A stretch of 64,000 bases of DNA from an uncultured bacterium (GTDB lineage Bacteria > Verrucomicrobiota > Kiritimatiellia > RFP12 > UBA1067). The notes below the pieces were generated by a model, which worked only from the letters and a program-made list of their open reading frames with translations, did no database searches and had not been told where the DNA came from. The position numbers were made by a program, and so were the translations under genes. Below are positions 29,004-40,200 of this stretch, piece by piece. Each line of letters starts with the position of its first letter. The stretch's first letter is position 1. Location: contig CACZAK010000008.1 in the NCBI GenBank assembly GCA_902779075.1, positions 53,140 through 117,139 on the forward strand, read 5' to 3'.

Positions 29004-32000
29004 CTATTCAATCTTCACCGGAACGCCACCAACCTTCCTGACCGTGGCCGCACCGTAGCCGATACCGTCGACTACGACGCCCGACACTTTCACCGTAGTC
29101 GCCTTCGGCTTGCCGCCAACATCCGCATACGCCTTGAACGATCCCTTGAACGTGCCGGCCTTCGCCTTGTACGTGAGCTTCAGGCCAGACGGGTTCGCGC
29201 CAGCCTTCGCCTCGTTCACGGTGGCCGTGCCCTTCACGTAGACGACCTTCCCCGCCTTCGGCAGCGTCCACTTCGCGCCACCCGCCACGGGCACGCCGTC
29301 CGGCAAGTACGGAAGCAGGGTCTTCCCCAGCATCGACCCGAGCGCCGCCGCGTCGATCCTGAACTCCGCCCCGCCCTTCAGCGACCTCGGCGCGCCCACG
29401 ATCGCTCCCTCAATCCCAGTCACCACGGGAGGGACGCGCCCCGTCGCGTCCGCGCCATTCGGCAACCACACGTTAAACGCGAACCTCGCGTTCTTCTTGG
29501 CGTATGTCACGGGAATGCAACTCCAGCTCTCGCCAACGATCAGCTGTCCTTTCGCCGACACCTTCGTTCCGTCCGCGAGCGTGCCCGTCACCTTCGCCTT
29601 GCCCTTGTTGGCAACGGAGACGGACAACGTATGGTAGGGCGAGCCGTCCCCGGCGAGCCGCAACTGGTAGGGCGAGCCGTCCCCGGCGAGCCGCCACGCC
29701 ACGGTCGTCACGCCCTTCCACTTCTCAAGCACCGCCGTGCCAATGGCCTTGGATGCGGCGCTCTTGGTGGTGAACTTGTTCTGTCCGCCATCGATGAAGT
29801 ACGAACCGTAGGACCCGGACAGGCTGTTCGCGCCAACCAGCAGCGACAGCGCACGCCCGGAACTGTCAGTCGCCTCAAACCTGCCTGTGCCGATGTCAAG
29901 TCTGCCTCTCACGGTCGTTTTCTTCTCCGCGAGCAACTGGAGCTTCACCGTAAGCTTGGACGTTGCGCCCTTTGCCTTTGCGGCCTTAAGGGTGATCGTG
30001 CCCATTACATTGCCGGCGGCATCCTGTAAATATCCGTCGTATGACTCCGCGATCTCTCCGGTAAACGCGGCATCGCCGCCATTGCCGCCGTCAGGCAGAA
30101 CCGGAGTCCAAAGATACGTCCGCCCCTGCGCATTCCCCGGTTCAGGGGTGTCCGTATTTCCCTGTTCCGGCGTGTCCGTATTCCCCGGCTCCGCAGGGTC
30201 GGCGTTCCCCGGTTCAGGAGTGTCCGTATTCCCCGGTTCGGGCGTATCCGTATTTCCCGGTTCCGAAGGGTCGGTGTTCCCCGGTTCAGGCGTGTCCGTA
30301 TCCCCCGGCTCCGATGGGTCGGTGTTCTCCGGTTCGGGGGTATCCGTATCCTCCTCGTCGGATTCAGTCCAATGCGCGAAGAGTTCCATGTCGCCCGTCA
30401 CCAGCACGTCGCCATGGACCGAATCTCCGCCTTCCGCCGCTGTGAACCAGCCGGCAAACGTGTAGCCCGCGCGGGTTGGCACCGTAATGTCTTCAACCAT
30501 CGTGCCGTATTTGACTACAACCGAATCTTTTCCCTCGCCGCCGTTCGCGTGGAGCGTCACCGTGTACATGTCCGGCGTCCACACTGCATAGAGCATCGCA
30601 TGCGTGGCAAGCGTCACGCTTTCACCGTCCTTGTAGACAACCTCGCCGGTTGAATTCGTCGCCCACCCGGCGAACGCATGGCCCACGCGGACAAACTCAT
30701 TTGAGGCCAACGCCTGCTCCACGCCATTCGTAAATGACTGCATCGACATCTCATCCGAGCCGTCGTTCGCATCGAACGTCAACGTCCACACCAGCTCGGG
30801 CTCGACCGGATCAGGACCCGGATCAGGCACCCCGTCGTCAAGTGCCGTCCACTTCGCAAAGAGCGTCACTGTTACGCCGGCGACGTCGGTCAGGTTGGAA
30901 ACCGCAGCACCGTCGTCGTAAACAACCTCTCCCGTCGCATTCGTTGCCCAGCCCGCGAAAACATGCCCGGGCCTCGTGAAGGCGTTGGGCGAGAGACGCA
31001 AGAGGCGATCGTACGTGAGAGTCTGTTTGGCCATCGTGCCGTCGCAGTTCGTACTGTTCGGAAGGAACTCGACCTCATACTCGTATGGAATCCACTTTGC
31101 GTAGAACGCCAAATTAGTTGTAAAATCACATTTTTCCGGCGTCCCGTCAGGCGCGTAGTACTGCTTTCCGCCACCATTCGGCGCCGTATAGTAGCCGCCA
31201 AAAGCATAGCCGGTGCGCGTAGGGAATGTGATGGTCGGGAGCGTCGCGTTGTAAGTCGTCGTCACGCTAGACGAGCCGCCTGCTCCGCCCTGCTGATCGA
31301 ACGTGACCATGTACGTATCCGGCGCCCAGTCCGCGTAGAGAGTCACAGTTCCGCCGGCGACGTCGGTCAGGTTGGAAACCACGGCGCCATCGGCGTAAAC
31401 GAACTCGCCCGCCGCATCAGTTGCCCAGCCCTCGAACTTATACCCGACCATCGTGAGGACGTTGGACGTGAGACTTGAGGCTTGGTCGTATGTGAAATCC
31501 TGGTCGTTCATCGCGCCCTCGCCGCCGTTGACATCGAACACCACCGTGTACGTGTTCGTCGTCCACTGCGCCGTGCATGTCATGTCTTCTGCGGGAACCG
31601 TCTCGGGAACGGCAGGCGTCCAGCCTGCAAACTCATGGCCCGTCCACGACAGATCGGGAGCCGTCACCGCCGTACCGTAACCTTTTGTAACGGTCTCTAC
31701 CACTTCCCCACGGTCATAGAACGTAATTGTGTAATCGTTCAGCGTCCAGACCGCGAAGAGAGTCACCGTTCCGCCGGCGACGTCGGTCAGGTTGGAAACC
31801 GCAGCACCATCGGCGAAAAAGACCTCATCCGTCACGTTCGTCCAGCCCTTGAAAGTATACCCGACCCTTGTGAGGGCGTTAGACGTGAGACCTGAGACTT
31901 GGTCGTATGCGAAATCCTGGTCGTCCATCTCGCCATCGCCGCCGTTGACATCGAACTCCACCGTGTACGTGTTCGTCGTCCACTGCGCCGTGCAAGTGAC

Positions 32001-35000
32001 GTTTGAAGCGGGAACAGTCTCTGGAACGGCAGGCGTCCAATCCACAAACTCGTGGCCCGCCCACGACGGAACCTCGGGCGGCTTCACCGCCGTACCATAA
32101 TCCTGAGTAATGGACTTGACCACTTCCCCACGATCATCGAACGTGATCGTGTACCTGTTCGTCGTCCACTGCGCCGTGCAAATGACATTTGAGGCGGGAA
32201 CCGTCTCGGGAACGCCAGGCGTCCAGCCCGCAAATGCATGCCCCGTCCGCGACGGATCCTCGGGAGCCGTCACCGCCGTACCGTAATCCTGCGTGATGGA
32301 CATTACCTCTCTTTCGCCATCACGGAAGGAGATCGTGTACTTGTTCGTCGTCCACTGCGCCGTGCATGTCATGTTCTCTGCGGGAACCGTCTCGGGAACG
32401 GCAGGTGCCCACCCCACAAAGGTGTAGCCCGTCCGCGACGGATTCGGAGGGGGTGTCACCGCCGTACCATAATCCTGCGTGATGGACTTGACCTCATTCT
32501 CGCCATCACGGAAAGAGATCGTGTACTTGTTCAGATCCCAGACCGCGTAGAGCTTCACCGTTCCACCTGGAACAGGCTGCTTGGAAATCTCCTGACCATC
32601 GGAGTATACGACCTCATCCGTCTCGTTCGTAGCCCAGCCCAAAAACTTGTGGCCGATGTTCGTAAAGGCGTTAGACGAGAGACACGAGGCGACGTTGTTG
32701 GTAAATGTCTGGTCGTCCATCCAGCCATAGCCGCCGTTCGGATTGAAGCTAACAGTGTATTTTTCCGGCGTCCACGTCACGCGGTCCACCCAGCCAGTGC
32801 CGCCGCCTTGACCACCACCACGATTAAACTGGAATGCCCAGGCAAAGGTCACGACTTCTGGTGCAGTGTTAGTATATACATAATCCTCCCAGTCCGTAGT
32901 CCCTTCCAAACGTGTAATCTCCGTGAAGCTTCCATCCTTGTTGCAGAGACCGAAACGAAGCACATCACCTGAATCAATATCGTTTGAGGGGTCGTAGTCA
33001 TCTTTATATCTGTAACGTTCCTGAGCCGCACATTTCCATTGAAACGAGAGAACGCCCTCTCTGGGAAGAGTCGTTTTCAACCATGTTGAGTAGTAATCTT
33101 TATCGGGCGACACCGGCACCTGCAAGGCACCGCTTTGCACGGCGGTTTCATTATCGCATGTAAAATTGGACTGCACAAACCAATTCGCCTCATACGGCAA
33201 ATCATTGGTCGTTCCATTAGCCCCCGCTGTTCCAAACGTTTCAAATTCCAGTTCGGGCGCGTTCACGGCAATGGCCAACTCATCAGAGTTCCATTTCCAC
33301 GTGGCCACAAGGTTCGTCACGCAGACGGATGGCGGAGGCACCTCGTTCGGCAACCTTTTCGTCACCCCCGGTGCAATCCAACAGTCAAACAAGAGATGCG
33401 GGTTGACTTGATTTGTGGGGGTGGGAAGTTCCCATTCTTCGCCCACGACAACGTAATTTGTGAGCACGCTCACCGACTCACCCGTGCCATTCGTCATCAC
33501 GCCGTCACCGCGAGGGTCGCGCGCATCGAACGTGACGGCGTACGTGGCACCCGTCCAGCATGCGTAAAGGGCCACTTCCGCTCCAACCGTTGCGGTGAGG
33601 TTTGTCACGAGCTCCTCGTCACAAAACACCTTACCCACGGCGTTTGTCCATTCCTTGAAGCCCCAGCCGTCGCCGTGCGTGAACTCGCACGCGGGGAGGT
33701 TCATAGGCACGTCATAGGAGCAAGCCATCGGATCCATCGTGCCCTCGCCGCCGTTCGCGTCGAACGTCACCGTGTAGACAATACCCGTCCAGTTCGCATA
33801 GAGGTCAACGACGGTTCCGGCGGTGGTGGTAAGATTGGAAACCACCTCGCAGTCCGCGTAGTACTTCGTCCGAGAGTTGTAGTTCGTGTCGCTGGACCAC
33901 CTGTCAAACGCATAGCCCGTGCGCGTAAACTCGCATGCGGCGAGACTCGTGGGAATGTCGTATGTGAGCTGCATGTTCGCCATCGTGCCGCCGCCGTCCG
34001 CACCGTTCTGGTGGAACGCGACCTCATACTCGTATGGAATCCACTTTGCGTAGCACGCCAAATCCGATGTAAAATCACATTTTTTCGGTGTCCCGTCAGG
34101 CGCGTAGTACTGCGTGCCGCCGCCGTCCGACGCCGTCCAGTATCCGCCGAAAGTATAGCCCGTCCGCGTGGGCACGGTAATCGCCGGCAGCTCCGAACCG
34201 TAGGTCGTCGTCACCTTAGACGTGCCGCCAGTGCCCGACTGCTTGTCTAACGTCAGCGTGTATTCGATGACCGTCCACTTCGCGTAGAGCGTCGTGTCGT
34301 CCGTCTTGTCCCAGTTATTCGCGCTTTTACCATCAGAGTCGTAATACTGCGTCCCTCGGCCGTTCGGTTCCGTATAGTACCCGCCGAAAGTATAGCCCGT
34401 CCGCGTGGGCATCGTCGCTGCAGGCATTGCCGAACCGTAGGTCGTCGTCACGCTAGACGTACCGCCCGTTCCATCCTGCCGGTCGAACGTCAGCGTGTAC
34501 GTGATGACCGTCCACTTCGCGTAGAGCGTCGTGTTGTCCGTCTCGTCCCATTTCCTCGCGCCTGTGCCATCATCCTTGTAGTACTGCGTGCCGCAGCCGT
34601 CCGGCGCCGTCCAGTATCCGCCGAAGGTAAAGCCCGTCCGCGTGGGCACGGTAATCGTCGGCAGCTCCGAATCGTATGTCGTCGTTTCGCTGGACGTGCC
34701 GCCAGTGCCCGACTGTTTGTCGAACGTCAGCGTGTACTTGATGACCGTCCACTTCGCGTAGAGCGTCTTGATGCCCGTATTATCCCATTTGCGCGCGCTT
34801 CTCCCGTTCGAATCGTAATATTGCATCCCGCCGCCGTTCTCTCCCGTATAGTACCCGCCGAACGTGTAGCCCGTCCGCGTGGGCACGGTGATCTTCGGCA
34901 ACGCCGAATCGTATGTCGCCGTCACGCTAGGCGAACCGCCGGTGCCAGGCTGCTGGTCGAGCGTGACCGTGACCGTTTCCGCCGTCCACATGGCATACAG

Positions 35001-37235
35001 CTTGGTATCCGAGGTTTCGTTCCAGTCGTTCGCGCTCTCGCCCGATGGCGTATAGTACTGCTTGCCGCCGCCTTTTATGTCAGTCCAGTACCCGCCGAAC
35101 GTGTAGCCTTTGCGCGTAGGGCATGCGACGGACGGGAGCGCCTTGTTGTATTTCGCAGTCACGCGCGTAGAGCCGCCAGACCCGTCCTGCTGGTCGAGCG
35201 TGACCGTGTACTCGACGACCGTCCACTTCGCGTAGAGCGTCTTGATGTCCGTGTCATCCCACTTGCGCGCGCTCGTCCCGTCCGCCTTGTAGTACTGCGT
35301 CCCGTCGCCGTCTTGCGCCGTATAGTACCCGCCGAACGTGTAGCCCGTCCGCGTGGGCACGGTTATCGTCGGCAACGCCAAGTCGTACGTCGCGGTAATG
35401 GAAACGTCGCCGCCGGAGCCAGACTGCTGGTCTAGCGTGACCAGGCCCTTGTCCGCCGTCCACTTCGCATAGAGCGTCTTGATGGACGAGTTATCCCACT
35501 TGCGTGCGCTCGTCCCGTCCGCCTTGTAATACTGCGTACCGCCACCGTTCGCACCCGTGTAGTACCCGCCGAACGCATAGCCCGTCCGCGTGGGCAAGCC
35601 GTCGGCAATCGGCGGCATTGCGGAGTTGTAGGCCGCGGTGACGTAGTTCGTGCCGCCAGATCCGCCCTGCTGATCGAGCGTGACCGTGACCGTTTTCGCC
35701 GTCCACTTCGCGTACAGCATCGTGTCCGAGGTCTCTTCCCAGTTCCTCGCGCTCCCGCCTGAGGCAGTGTAGTACTGCTTGCCGCCGCCGCCCTGAATCG
35801 TGTAGTACCCGCCGAACGTATAGCCCGTGCGCGTGGGTAGCACGATCGGCGTAAGCATCGGCAAACCGTACTTCACGCAAACGGAACTCGAACCTCCGCT
35901 GCCGTCCAGCATGTTCAGCGTAATCGTGTACGTACTCGCCGTCCACTTCGCGTAGAGTGTCGCGTCGTCCGTCTTGTTCCATTTCCTCGCGCTGGTCCCG
36001 TCCGCCTTGTAGTACTGCACCCCGCCGCCGTTCACCTCCGTGTAGTACCCGCCGAACGTGTACCCCTGGCGCGTGGGGGTTGAAACCAGCGTAGGCATCG
36101 CCTCGTTGCTGGCCGCAGTCACGGTATCCGGGCCTCCGCTCCCCGACTGCCTGTCCAGCTTGACCGTGTACGTTGCGGCCGCCCACTTCGCGTAGAGCGT
36201 CATGGCGCTCGTCTTGTCCCAGTTCCTCGCGCTGGTTCCGTCCGCCTTGTAGTACTGGGTGCCTCCGCCGTTCTGCGACGTGTAGTATCCGCCGAACCTG
36301 TAGCCCGTGCGGGCGGGGAGCGTGGTCAGCGTGGGCATCGCGCTGCCGTATGCCGCTGTGACGGATCTGTCGCCGCCGGTGCCGGACTGCCGGTCCAGCT
36401 TGACCGTGTACGTGAGGGCCGTCCACTTCGCGTAGAGCGTCGTGTCCCTCGTACCGTCCCAGCTCTTCGCGCTTGCGCCAGCAGCCGTGTAATACTGCGT
36501 ACCGCCGCCGTTCGTGCCCGTGTAGTACCCGCCGAACGTGTAGCCCGTCCGCGCGGGCACGGTAATCGTCGGCATCTCAGAGCCGTAGGTCGCCGTCACG
36601 CCAGACGAGCCGCCGGCGCCAGACTGCCGGTCCAGCGTGACTGCGGACGTGCCCGCCGTCCATTTGGCATACAGCTTCGTGACCGAGGTCGCGTCCCAGT
36701 TCCTCGCGCTCTCGCCTGAGGCCGTGTAGTACTGGGTGCCGCCGCCGTTCGGGCCCGTGTAGTACCCGCCGAACGTGTAGCCCGTGCGAGTGGGCATCGT
36801 CGCCGCAGGCATCGCCGCACCGTAGGTCGCCGTCACCGACGTCGTTTCGCCGCTGCCGCCCTGCTGGTCCAACGCCACTTTGTACCGCTTCGCCTGGCTG
36901 TAGAACCTCAGCGAACAGCCCGAATATGACGTCGTCGGGATGGTTATGGTGTCTTCCTCTCCTCCGGACAACGTTGCCTGGCCGCTTTTTTCAACCGCCC
37001 AGCGCCCTTCATACCCCGTTGCGACGCCCTTGAACGTTGGCGTGTAGGCCGTGCCAATGCGCCATCCACTCCATGTGGCACCTGCGCTGGAAGCTTCCAT
37101 GCTCTGGTTCCCAGCGTTCAGCTCAACCGAATCAATCCCTGAGTCAACCGTTGCGCTGACAGTAATGTTCGCCCCTTCGGCCGCGAAGGACATCGTGGCC
37201 GCAATAAGCGCAAAAACAGAGGAACGAAACATCAT
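29004..37235 (-). CDS. Giant InlB/Listeria-Bacteroides B-repeat surface protein
   Basis: 2743 aa with a Sec signal peptide (MMFRSSVFALIAATMSFAAEG). From about residue 95 to 2290 it holds about 26 B-repeats (beta-grasp, Flg_new/InlB B-repeat family). The first twelve form an even array of about 83-aa units, each with a PTRTGYTFGGYYT motif and ending LYAKW. A second set reads YTVTFDANGGEG...GWTP...TAQWTT. A lectin- or jelly-roll-like segment interrupts them near 1350-1500. Then come an octapeptide spacer array (2297-2368) and a conserved-looking C-terminal domain (about 2380-2743). It starts 8 nt after the C10 protease stop, with GAGGTG before the ATG, so the two are probably one operon. Likely role: cell-surface binding or spacer protein; no catalytic motif was seen. 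Confidence 0.9.
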   Translation of the reverse strand: MMFRSSVFALIAATMSFAAEGANITVSATVDSGIDSVELNAGNQSMEASSAGATWSGWRIGTAYTPTFKGVATGYEGRWAVEKSGQATLSGGEEDTITIPTTSYSGCSLRFYSQAKRYKVALDQQGGSGETTSVTATYGAAMPAATMPTRTGYTFGGYYTGPNGGGTQYYTASGESARNWDATSVTKLYAKWTAGTSAVTLDRQSGAGGSSGVTATYGSEMPTITVPARTGYTFGGYYTGTNGGGTQYYTAAGASAKSWDGTRDTTLYAKWTALTYTVKLDRQSGTGGDRSVTAAYGSAMPTLTTLPARTGYRFGGYYTSQNGGGTQYYKADGTSARNWDKTSAMTLYAKWAAATYTVKLDRQSGSGGPDTVTAASNEAMPTLVSTPTRQGYTFGGYYTEVNGGGVQYYKADGTSARKWNKTDDATLYAKWTASTYTITLNMLDGSGGSSSVCVKYGLPMLTPIVLPTRTGYTFGGYYTIQGGGGKQYYTASGGSARNWEETSDTMLYAKWTAKTVTVTLDQQGGSGGTNYVTAAYNSAMPPIADGLPTRTGYAFGGYYTGANGGGTQYYKADGTSARKWDNSSIKTLYAKWTADKGLVTLDQQSGSGGDVSITATYDLALPTITVPTRTGYTFGGYYTAQDGDGTQYYKADGTSARKWDDTDIKTLYAKWTVVEYTVTLDQQDGSGGSTRVTAKYNKALPSVACPTRKGYTFGGYWTDIKGGGKQYYTPSGESANDWNETSDTKLYAMWTAETVTVTLDQQPGTGGSPSVTATYDSALPKITVPTRTGYTFGGYYTGENGGGMQYYDSNGRSARKWDNTGIKTLYAKWTVIKYTLTFDKQSGTGGTSSETTTYDSELPTITVPTRTGFTFGGYWTAPDGCGTQYYKDDGTGARKWDETDNTTLYAKWTVITYTLTFDRQDGTGGTSSVTTTYGSAMPAATMPTRTGYTFGGYYTEPNGRGTQYYDSDGKSANNWDKTDDTTLYAKWTVIEYTLTLDKQSGTGGTSKVTTTYGSELPAITVPTRTGYTFGGYWTASDGGGTQYYAPDGTPKKCDFTSDLACYAKWIPYEYEVAFHQNGADGGGTMANMQLTYDIPTSLAACEFTRTGYAFDRWSSDTNYNSRTKYYADCEVVSNLTTTAGTVVDLYANWTGIVYTVTFDANGGEGTMDPMACSYDVPMNLPACEFTHGDGWGFKEWTNAVGKVFCDEELVTNLTATVGAEVALYACWTGATYAVTFDARDPRGDGVMTNGTGESVSVLTNYVVVGEEWELPTPTNQVNPHLLFDCWIAPGVTKRLPNEVPPPSVCVTNLVATWKWNSDELAIAVNAPELEFETFGTAGANGTTNDLPYEANWFVQSNFTCDNETAVQSGALQVPVSPDKDYYSTWLKTTLPREGVLSFQWKCAAQERYRYKDDYDPSNDIDSGDVLRFGLCNKDGSFTEITRLEGTTDWEDYVYTNTAPEVVTFAWAFQFNRGGGQGGGTGWVDRVTWTPEKYTVSFNPNGGYGWMDDQTFTNNVASCLSSNAFTNIGHKFLGWATNETDEVVYSDGQEISKQPVPGGTVKLYAVWDLNKYTISFRDGENEVKSITQDYGTAVTPPPNPSRTGYTFVGWAPAVPETVPAENMTCTAQWTTNKYTISFRDGEREVMSITQDYGTAVTAPEDPSRTGHAFAGWTPGVPETVPASNVICTAQWTTNRYTITFDDRGEVVKSITQDYGTAVKPPEVPSWAGHEFVDWTPAVPETVPASNVTCTAQWTTNTYTVEFDVNGGDGEMDDQDFAYDQVSGLTSNALTRVGYTFKGWTNVTDEVFFADGAAVSNLTDVAGGTVTLFAVWTLNDYTITFYDRGEVVETVTKGYGTAVTAPDLSWTGHEFAGWTPAVPETVPAEDMTCTAQWTTNTYTVVFDVNGGEGAMNDQDFTYDQASSLTSNVLTMVGYKFEGWATDAAGEFVYADGAVVSNLTDVAGGTVTLYADWAPDTYMVTFDQQGGAGGSSSVTTTYNATLPTITFPTRTGYAFGGYYTAPNGGGKQYYAPDGTPEKCDFTTNLAFYAKWIPYEYEVEFLPNSTNCDGTMAKQTLTYDRLLRLSPNAFTRPGHVFAGWATNATGEVVYDDGAAVSNLTDVAGVTVTLFAKWTALDDGVPDPGPDPVEPELVWTLTFDANDGSDEMSMQSFTNGVEQALASNEFVRVGHAFAGWATNSTGEVVYKDGESVTLATHAMLYAVWTPDMYTVTLHANGGEGKDSVVVKYGTMVEDITVPTRAGYTFAGWFTAAEGGDSVHGDVLVTGDMELFAHWTESDEEDTDTPEPENTDPSEPGDTDTPEPGNTDPSEPGNTDTPEPGNTDTPEPGNADPAEPGNTDTPEQGNTDTPEPGNAQGRTYLWTPVLPDGGNGGDAAFTGEIAESYDGYLQDAAGNVMGTITLKAAKAKGATSKLTVKLQLLAEKKTTVRGRLDIGTGRFEATDSSGRALSLLVGANSLSGSYGSYFIDGGQNKFTTKSAASKAIGTAVLEKWKGVTTVAWRLAGDGSPYQLRLAGDGSPYHTLSVSVANKGKAKVTGTLADGTKVSAKGQLIVGESWSCIPVTYAKKNARFAFNVWLPNGADATGRVPPVVTGIEGAIVGAPRSLKGGAEFRIDAAALGSMLGKTLLPYLPDGVPVAGGAKWTLPKAGKVVYVKGTATVNEAKAGANPSGLKLTYKAKAGTFKGSFKAYADVGGKPKATTVKVSGVVVDGIGYGAATVRKVGGVPVKIE
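29632..29697 (-). repeat. 33-bp tandem duplication inside the C-terminal domain of the InlB-repeat gene
   Basis: Two 33-bp units (29632-29664, 29665-29697) differing at two or three bases. Each contains GGCGAGCCG twice around TCCCC. They code for a doubled RLAGDGSPY peptide (residues 2514-2535). The GC-rich self-similar unit looks like an inserted dispersed element rather than part of the ancestral domain. Confidence 0.85.
30132..30347 (-). repeat. 24-bp tandem array coding an acidic/proline octapeptide spacer
   Basis: Nine 24-bp units in frame, coding variants of NTDTPEPG, NTDPSEPG and NADPAEPG (residues 2297-2368). Such Pro/Asp/Glu spacers are common between repeat regions and C-terminal domains of surface proteins. 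The near-identical units make copy-number change likely. Confidence 0.92.
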
Positions 37236-37243
37236 ATTTCACC

Positions 37244-40200
37244 TCATGGGCTTATTTCTGTAAGGGGAGATTGCGTCGCCCCGGTAACTACCTTGTAGAA
37301 GCGCTTGGCGCCGGCGCCAGAATCGCCGGACGTGACGATGATCGAAAGACTGACAGCGGAGAAGGGTGCCTCCGCCGTACCCTGCCCCTGCGCGGCGGGC
37401 GTACCGCTCTCATACATGCCTGAAGTGACCGCCTCCCACGTGGTGAGGTCGTCCGAGCCGTAGAGCACGTACCAGAACCCGCGCACGCCGAAGACGTCGG
37501 CCTTCACTTCAAACTTGCCGTCTTCGTCGGATTTGGGTTCAATCGTGAGCGTGCAGTAGCTCATGGCTGAAGTAAGGAGAACGTCGTCGCGCGAGAGCGT
37601 GGCGATGGCGTTGCCGTCGGCGTCCAGCGACTTCGTGACAATCCAGCCCGCCGGCGCAGTCACGGTGAGGTCGTCCAGCCCCACGCCCAATTCTTCCATT
37701 TCCGCCTTGGAGAGGAGGTTCGTCTCGTAGCCGATGTGGAGATTGTCCAGGGTATCGTTCCATACGATGTCAAACGTGGTGTTCGGATCCGGCTCCCTTG
37801 GAATTTCCCACATCCACTGGAGCGTGACCGACGCCCCGTTCGTGATGCCGTAGACATTTGGATTGATACCGATCCATGACAGCGGGCTTGTATCGCCCAG
37901 ATTGAAGAGCCTGAGGCCATCCTCCTCCGCGATGACCTTGCCCGTATCAGGATCTTTTATGTCATTGCCGTTGATGACAAGACCGCCGCCATTGCCTTGC
38001 TGGATAACCGTATTGTCATTGAAGGAAGCATTGACGAAATTGGTCGGCACAACAACATAAAAGCCGAGGTTGTAAATGGCACAGAGAAAATTCCCGTCTT
38101 CATCAATAAGCCGCCACCCAAGGCAGGTCCGCTCTTCGCCATCAACGTCTGTGTAGGCGTTCGTTGCAAGCATGACTTCCGTAGGTATGCTATGAGTGAG
38201 ATTCGTGACCGTTTCGTATGGAAGCGCAATGCCGCCAACGAGCGTTTCCGGCACGGAGTCACCCACCTTGATTCCGAAGTTCGTCACCGTCAGGTAGAAG
38301 GTACCAGCATCGGTTTTTCTCTGGGAGAACGTGGCCTTTAATTTCGCGGGGTGCGCCACCTTAAGCACAAACAGGTTCCCGGATTCGGAATACTCGTCAT
38401 CCTCCAGAAATCCTTCCAACCCCCAACCATTGAAATCGTAGGAGGTGGTCAGTTTCTTTCCCCCGATTGCGGTGAAGGTGACGACATCTCCAATCTTGTA
38501 CCAATCGTTGTCCCCCTTATTGGGCGTGATGGTGCCTACCTTCTTATTATCGTCTATGACCTCCCGCGTGATCTTCACGGCGTTGGTCTCCCATAGCCAT
38601 GTGATGGTATATGATCCGTCGCGAGCGGGGGTGAAGTCCGTAACCGTAATTTCATTAGTCACGACTGCGGGGCCATTAGTCGATGAAAGGGTCCAGCCTA
38701 CGCATCTGAACTCGACGGTTTTGGCGGAATTCGTGGCATACTCGGGAGAAGTTACATTGATGGTGACGCCGTTCGTGTAGGCGTTTTCGTAAAAACCATA
38801 GTCGGGAACCGGGTGTCCGGGCAGTTCGGGACAGTTGTGCTCCACCGTCAGGGATATGCCTGACGCCCTCTTGAGGAAGTTCGTGAGACCCACCTCCATC
38901 ACGCGGATCAATTCATTCGTGATCAGTTCGCCCGTGACGTAGTCAATGCCCTCACCGCTCACGCCGTCAATCACGTTCGTGTAGGAATAAGTAACATACG
39001 GGCCGTCAGCTGTCTCAACCACGTTCGTATAGGGGAAGCCCGCGCCGTCCACGTCGTTCGTGTACGTCGCGCTGCCGATTGTCCAGTACGAGAGGCGCCC
39101 GTTGTAGAACGACCACATCTTGTTCTCGTCTGCGGAAATGGCGCGTCCGTCGAACAGGCCGATGGACGGTTTTCCGTCGGACTCCGACGAGAGCCCCATG
39201 CTATATGGGACGCACAGGACGATGTACTTGTTGGTGAAGGCCTCCTTCGTCGCGTCGTCCGCTTCCGTATCCAGCCAGTACAGGTAGTTCCATGCGGCGT
39301 CGGTGGCCGGTTCGCCCCAGCTTCCGCTGAAGGCGAAGACGGGCTTGTTCGTGGTCGTCTCAAACGACGCGATGCACTTCTCCCGTGCATCCGCGAAGCT
39401 CAGCGCCACCTCGGAATTGAGAAGCGGGAAGAAGACCGGATCGGGCACCCACTTGCAGATGGCGTCGCCGCTGCTGGCGTAAGACGAGCTCTTGCTTGCG
39501 GCCGGGCCGATGGTCACGCTACCCGACTTGCCGGCACAGGAGAGCTCCACCTGGCGGTTCGCCTGCGTTCCGGCTGCGGAAACACGCGCGCCGAAGAAGC
39601 CGTCGGTGAAGATGCTGTCGAAGTAGTCGCCGTTTTTCTCGTGGCTGTACTCGACGCCGTTGATCATCATGGGCGGGTTGATGTAGGGTAGCATCCGTCC
39701 GAAAACGGGCACGACGTTGTCGTTCTCGTAGCCGATCATCGTGATGATGCCGTCCAGGATGTCGTAGAGGTCTTCGTCGCCGGCGATTGTGCTCTTGGTG
39801 TTGATGTACGGGAGCGCGTACCAGCCGTCGCCCGACCCGCCCCAGCCGAGGAACACGCGAACGCGCTCCACGTCGTCGTCGTCTATGCCGTAGCCGACCG
39901 CGACGACGGAGTGTCCTGACCCGCCCGAGCTTTTACCGATGCCCATGCCAACCGGCGCACCCGAACGGCATTGGGCGTAGATGAGTTTTTCGTACTGGTC
40001 TGGCCTGGGACGTTGTACGTAACGGGCTTCCTGGAACTTGAAATAATCCCTAAACGCAGTGGCTGTGGCCGACTCCTGAGCGCCGGATCCTCCCACGTTC
40101 CAGCCCATTCCAACGGCAACGCCAGCGTCGTATGCCACACGGCCGTAAAGCTCTGAATTTGCATTTGCCCAGTCGTACTTGCCGCCTTTCGTCTTGCTCG

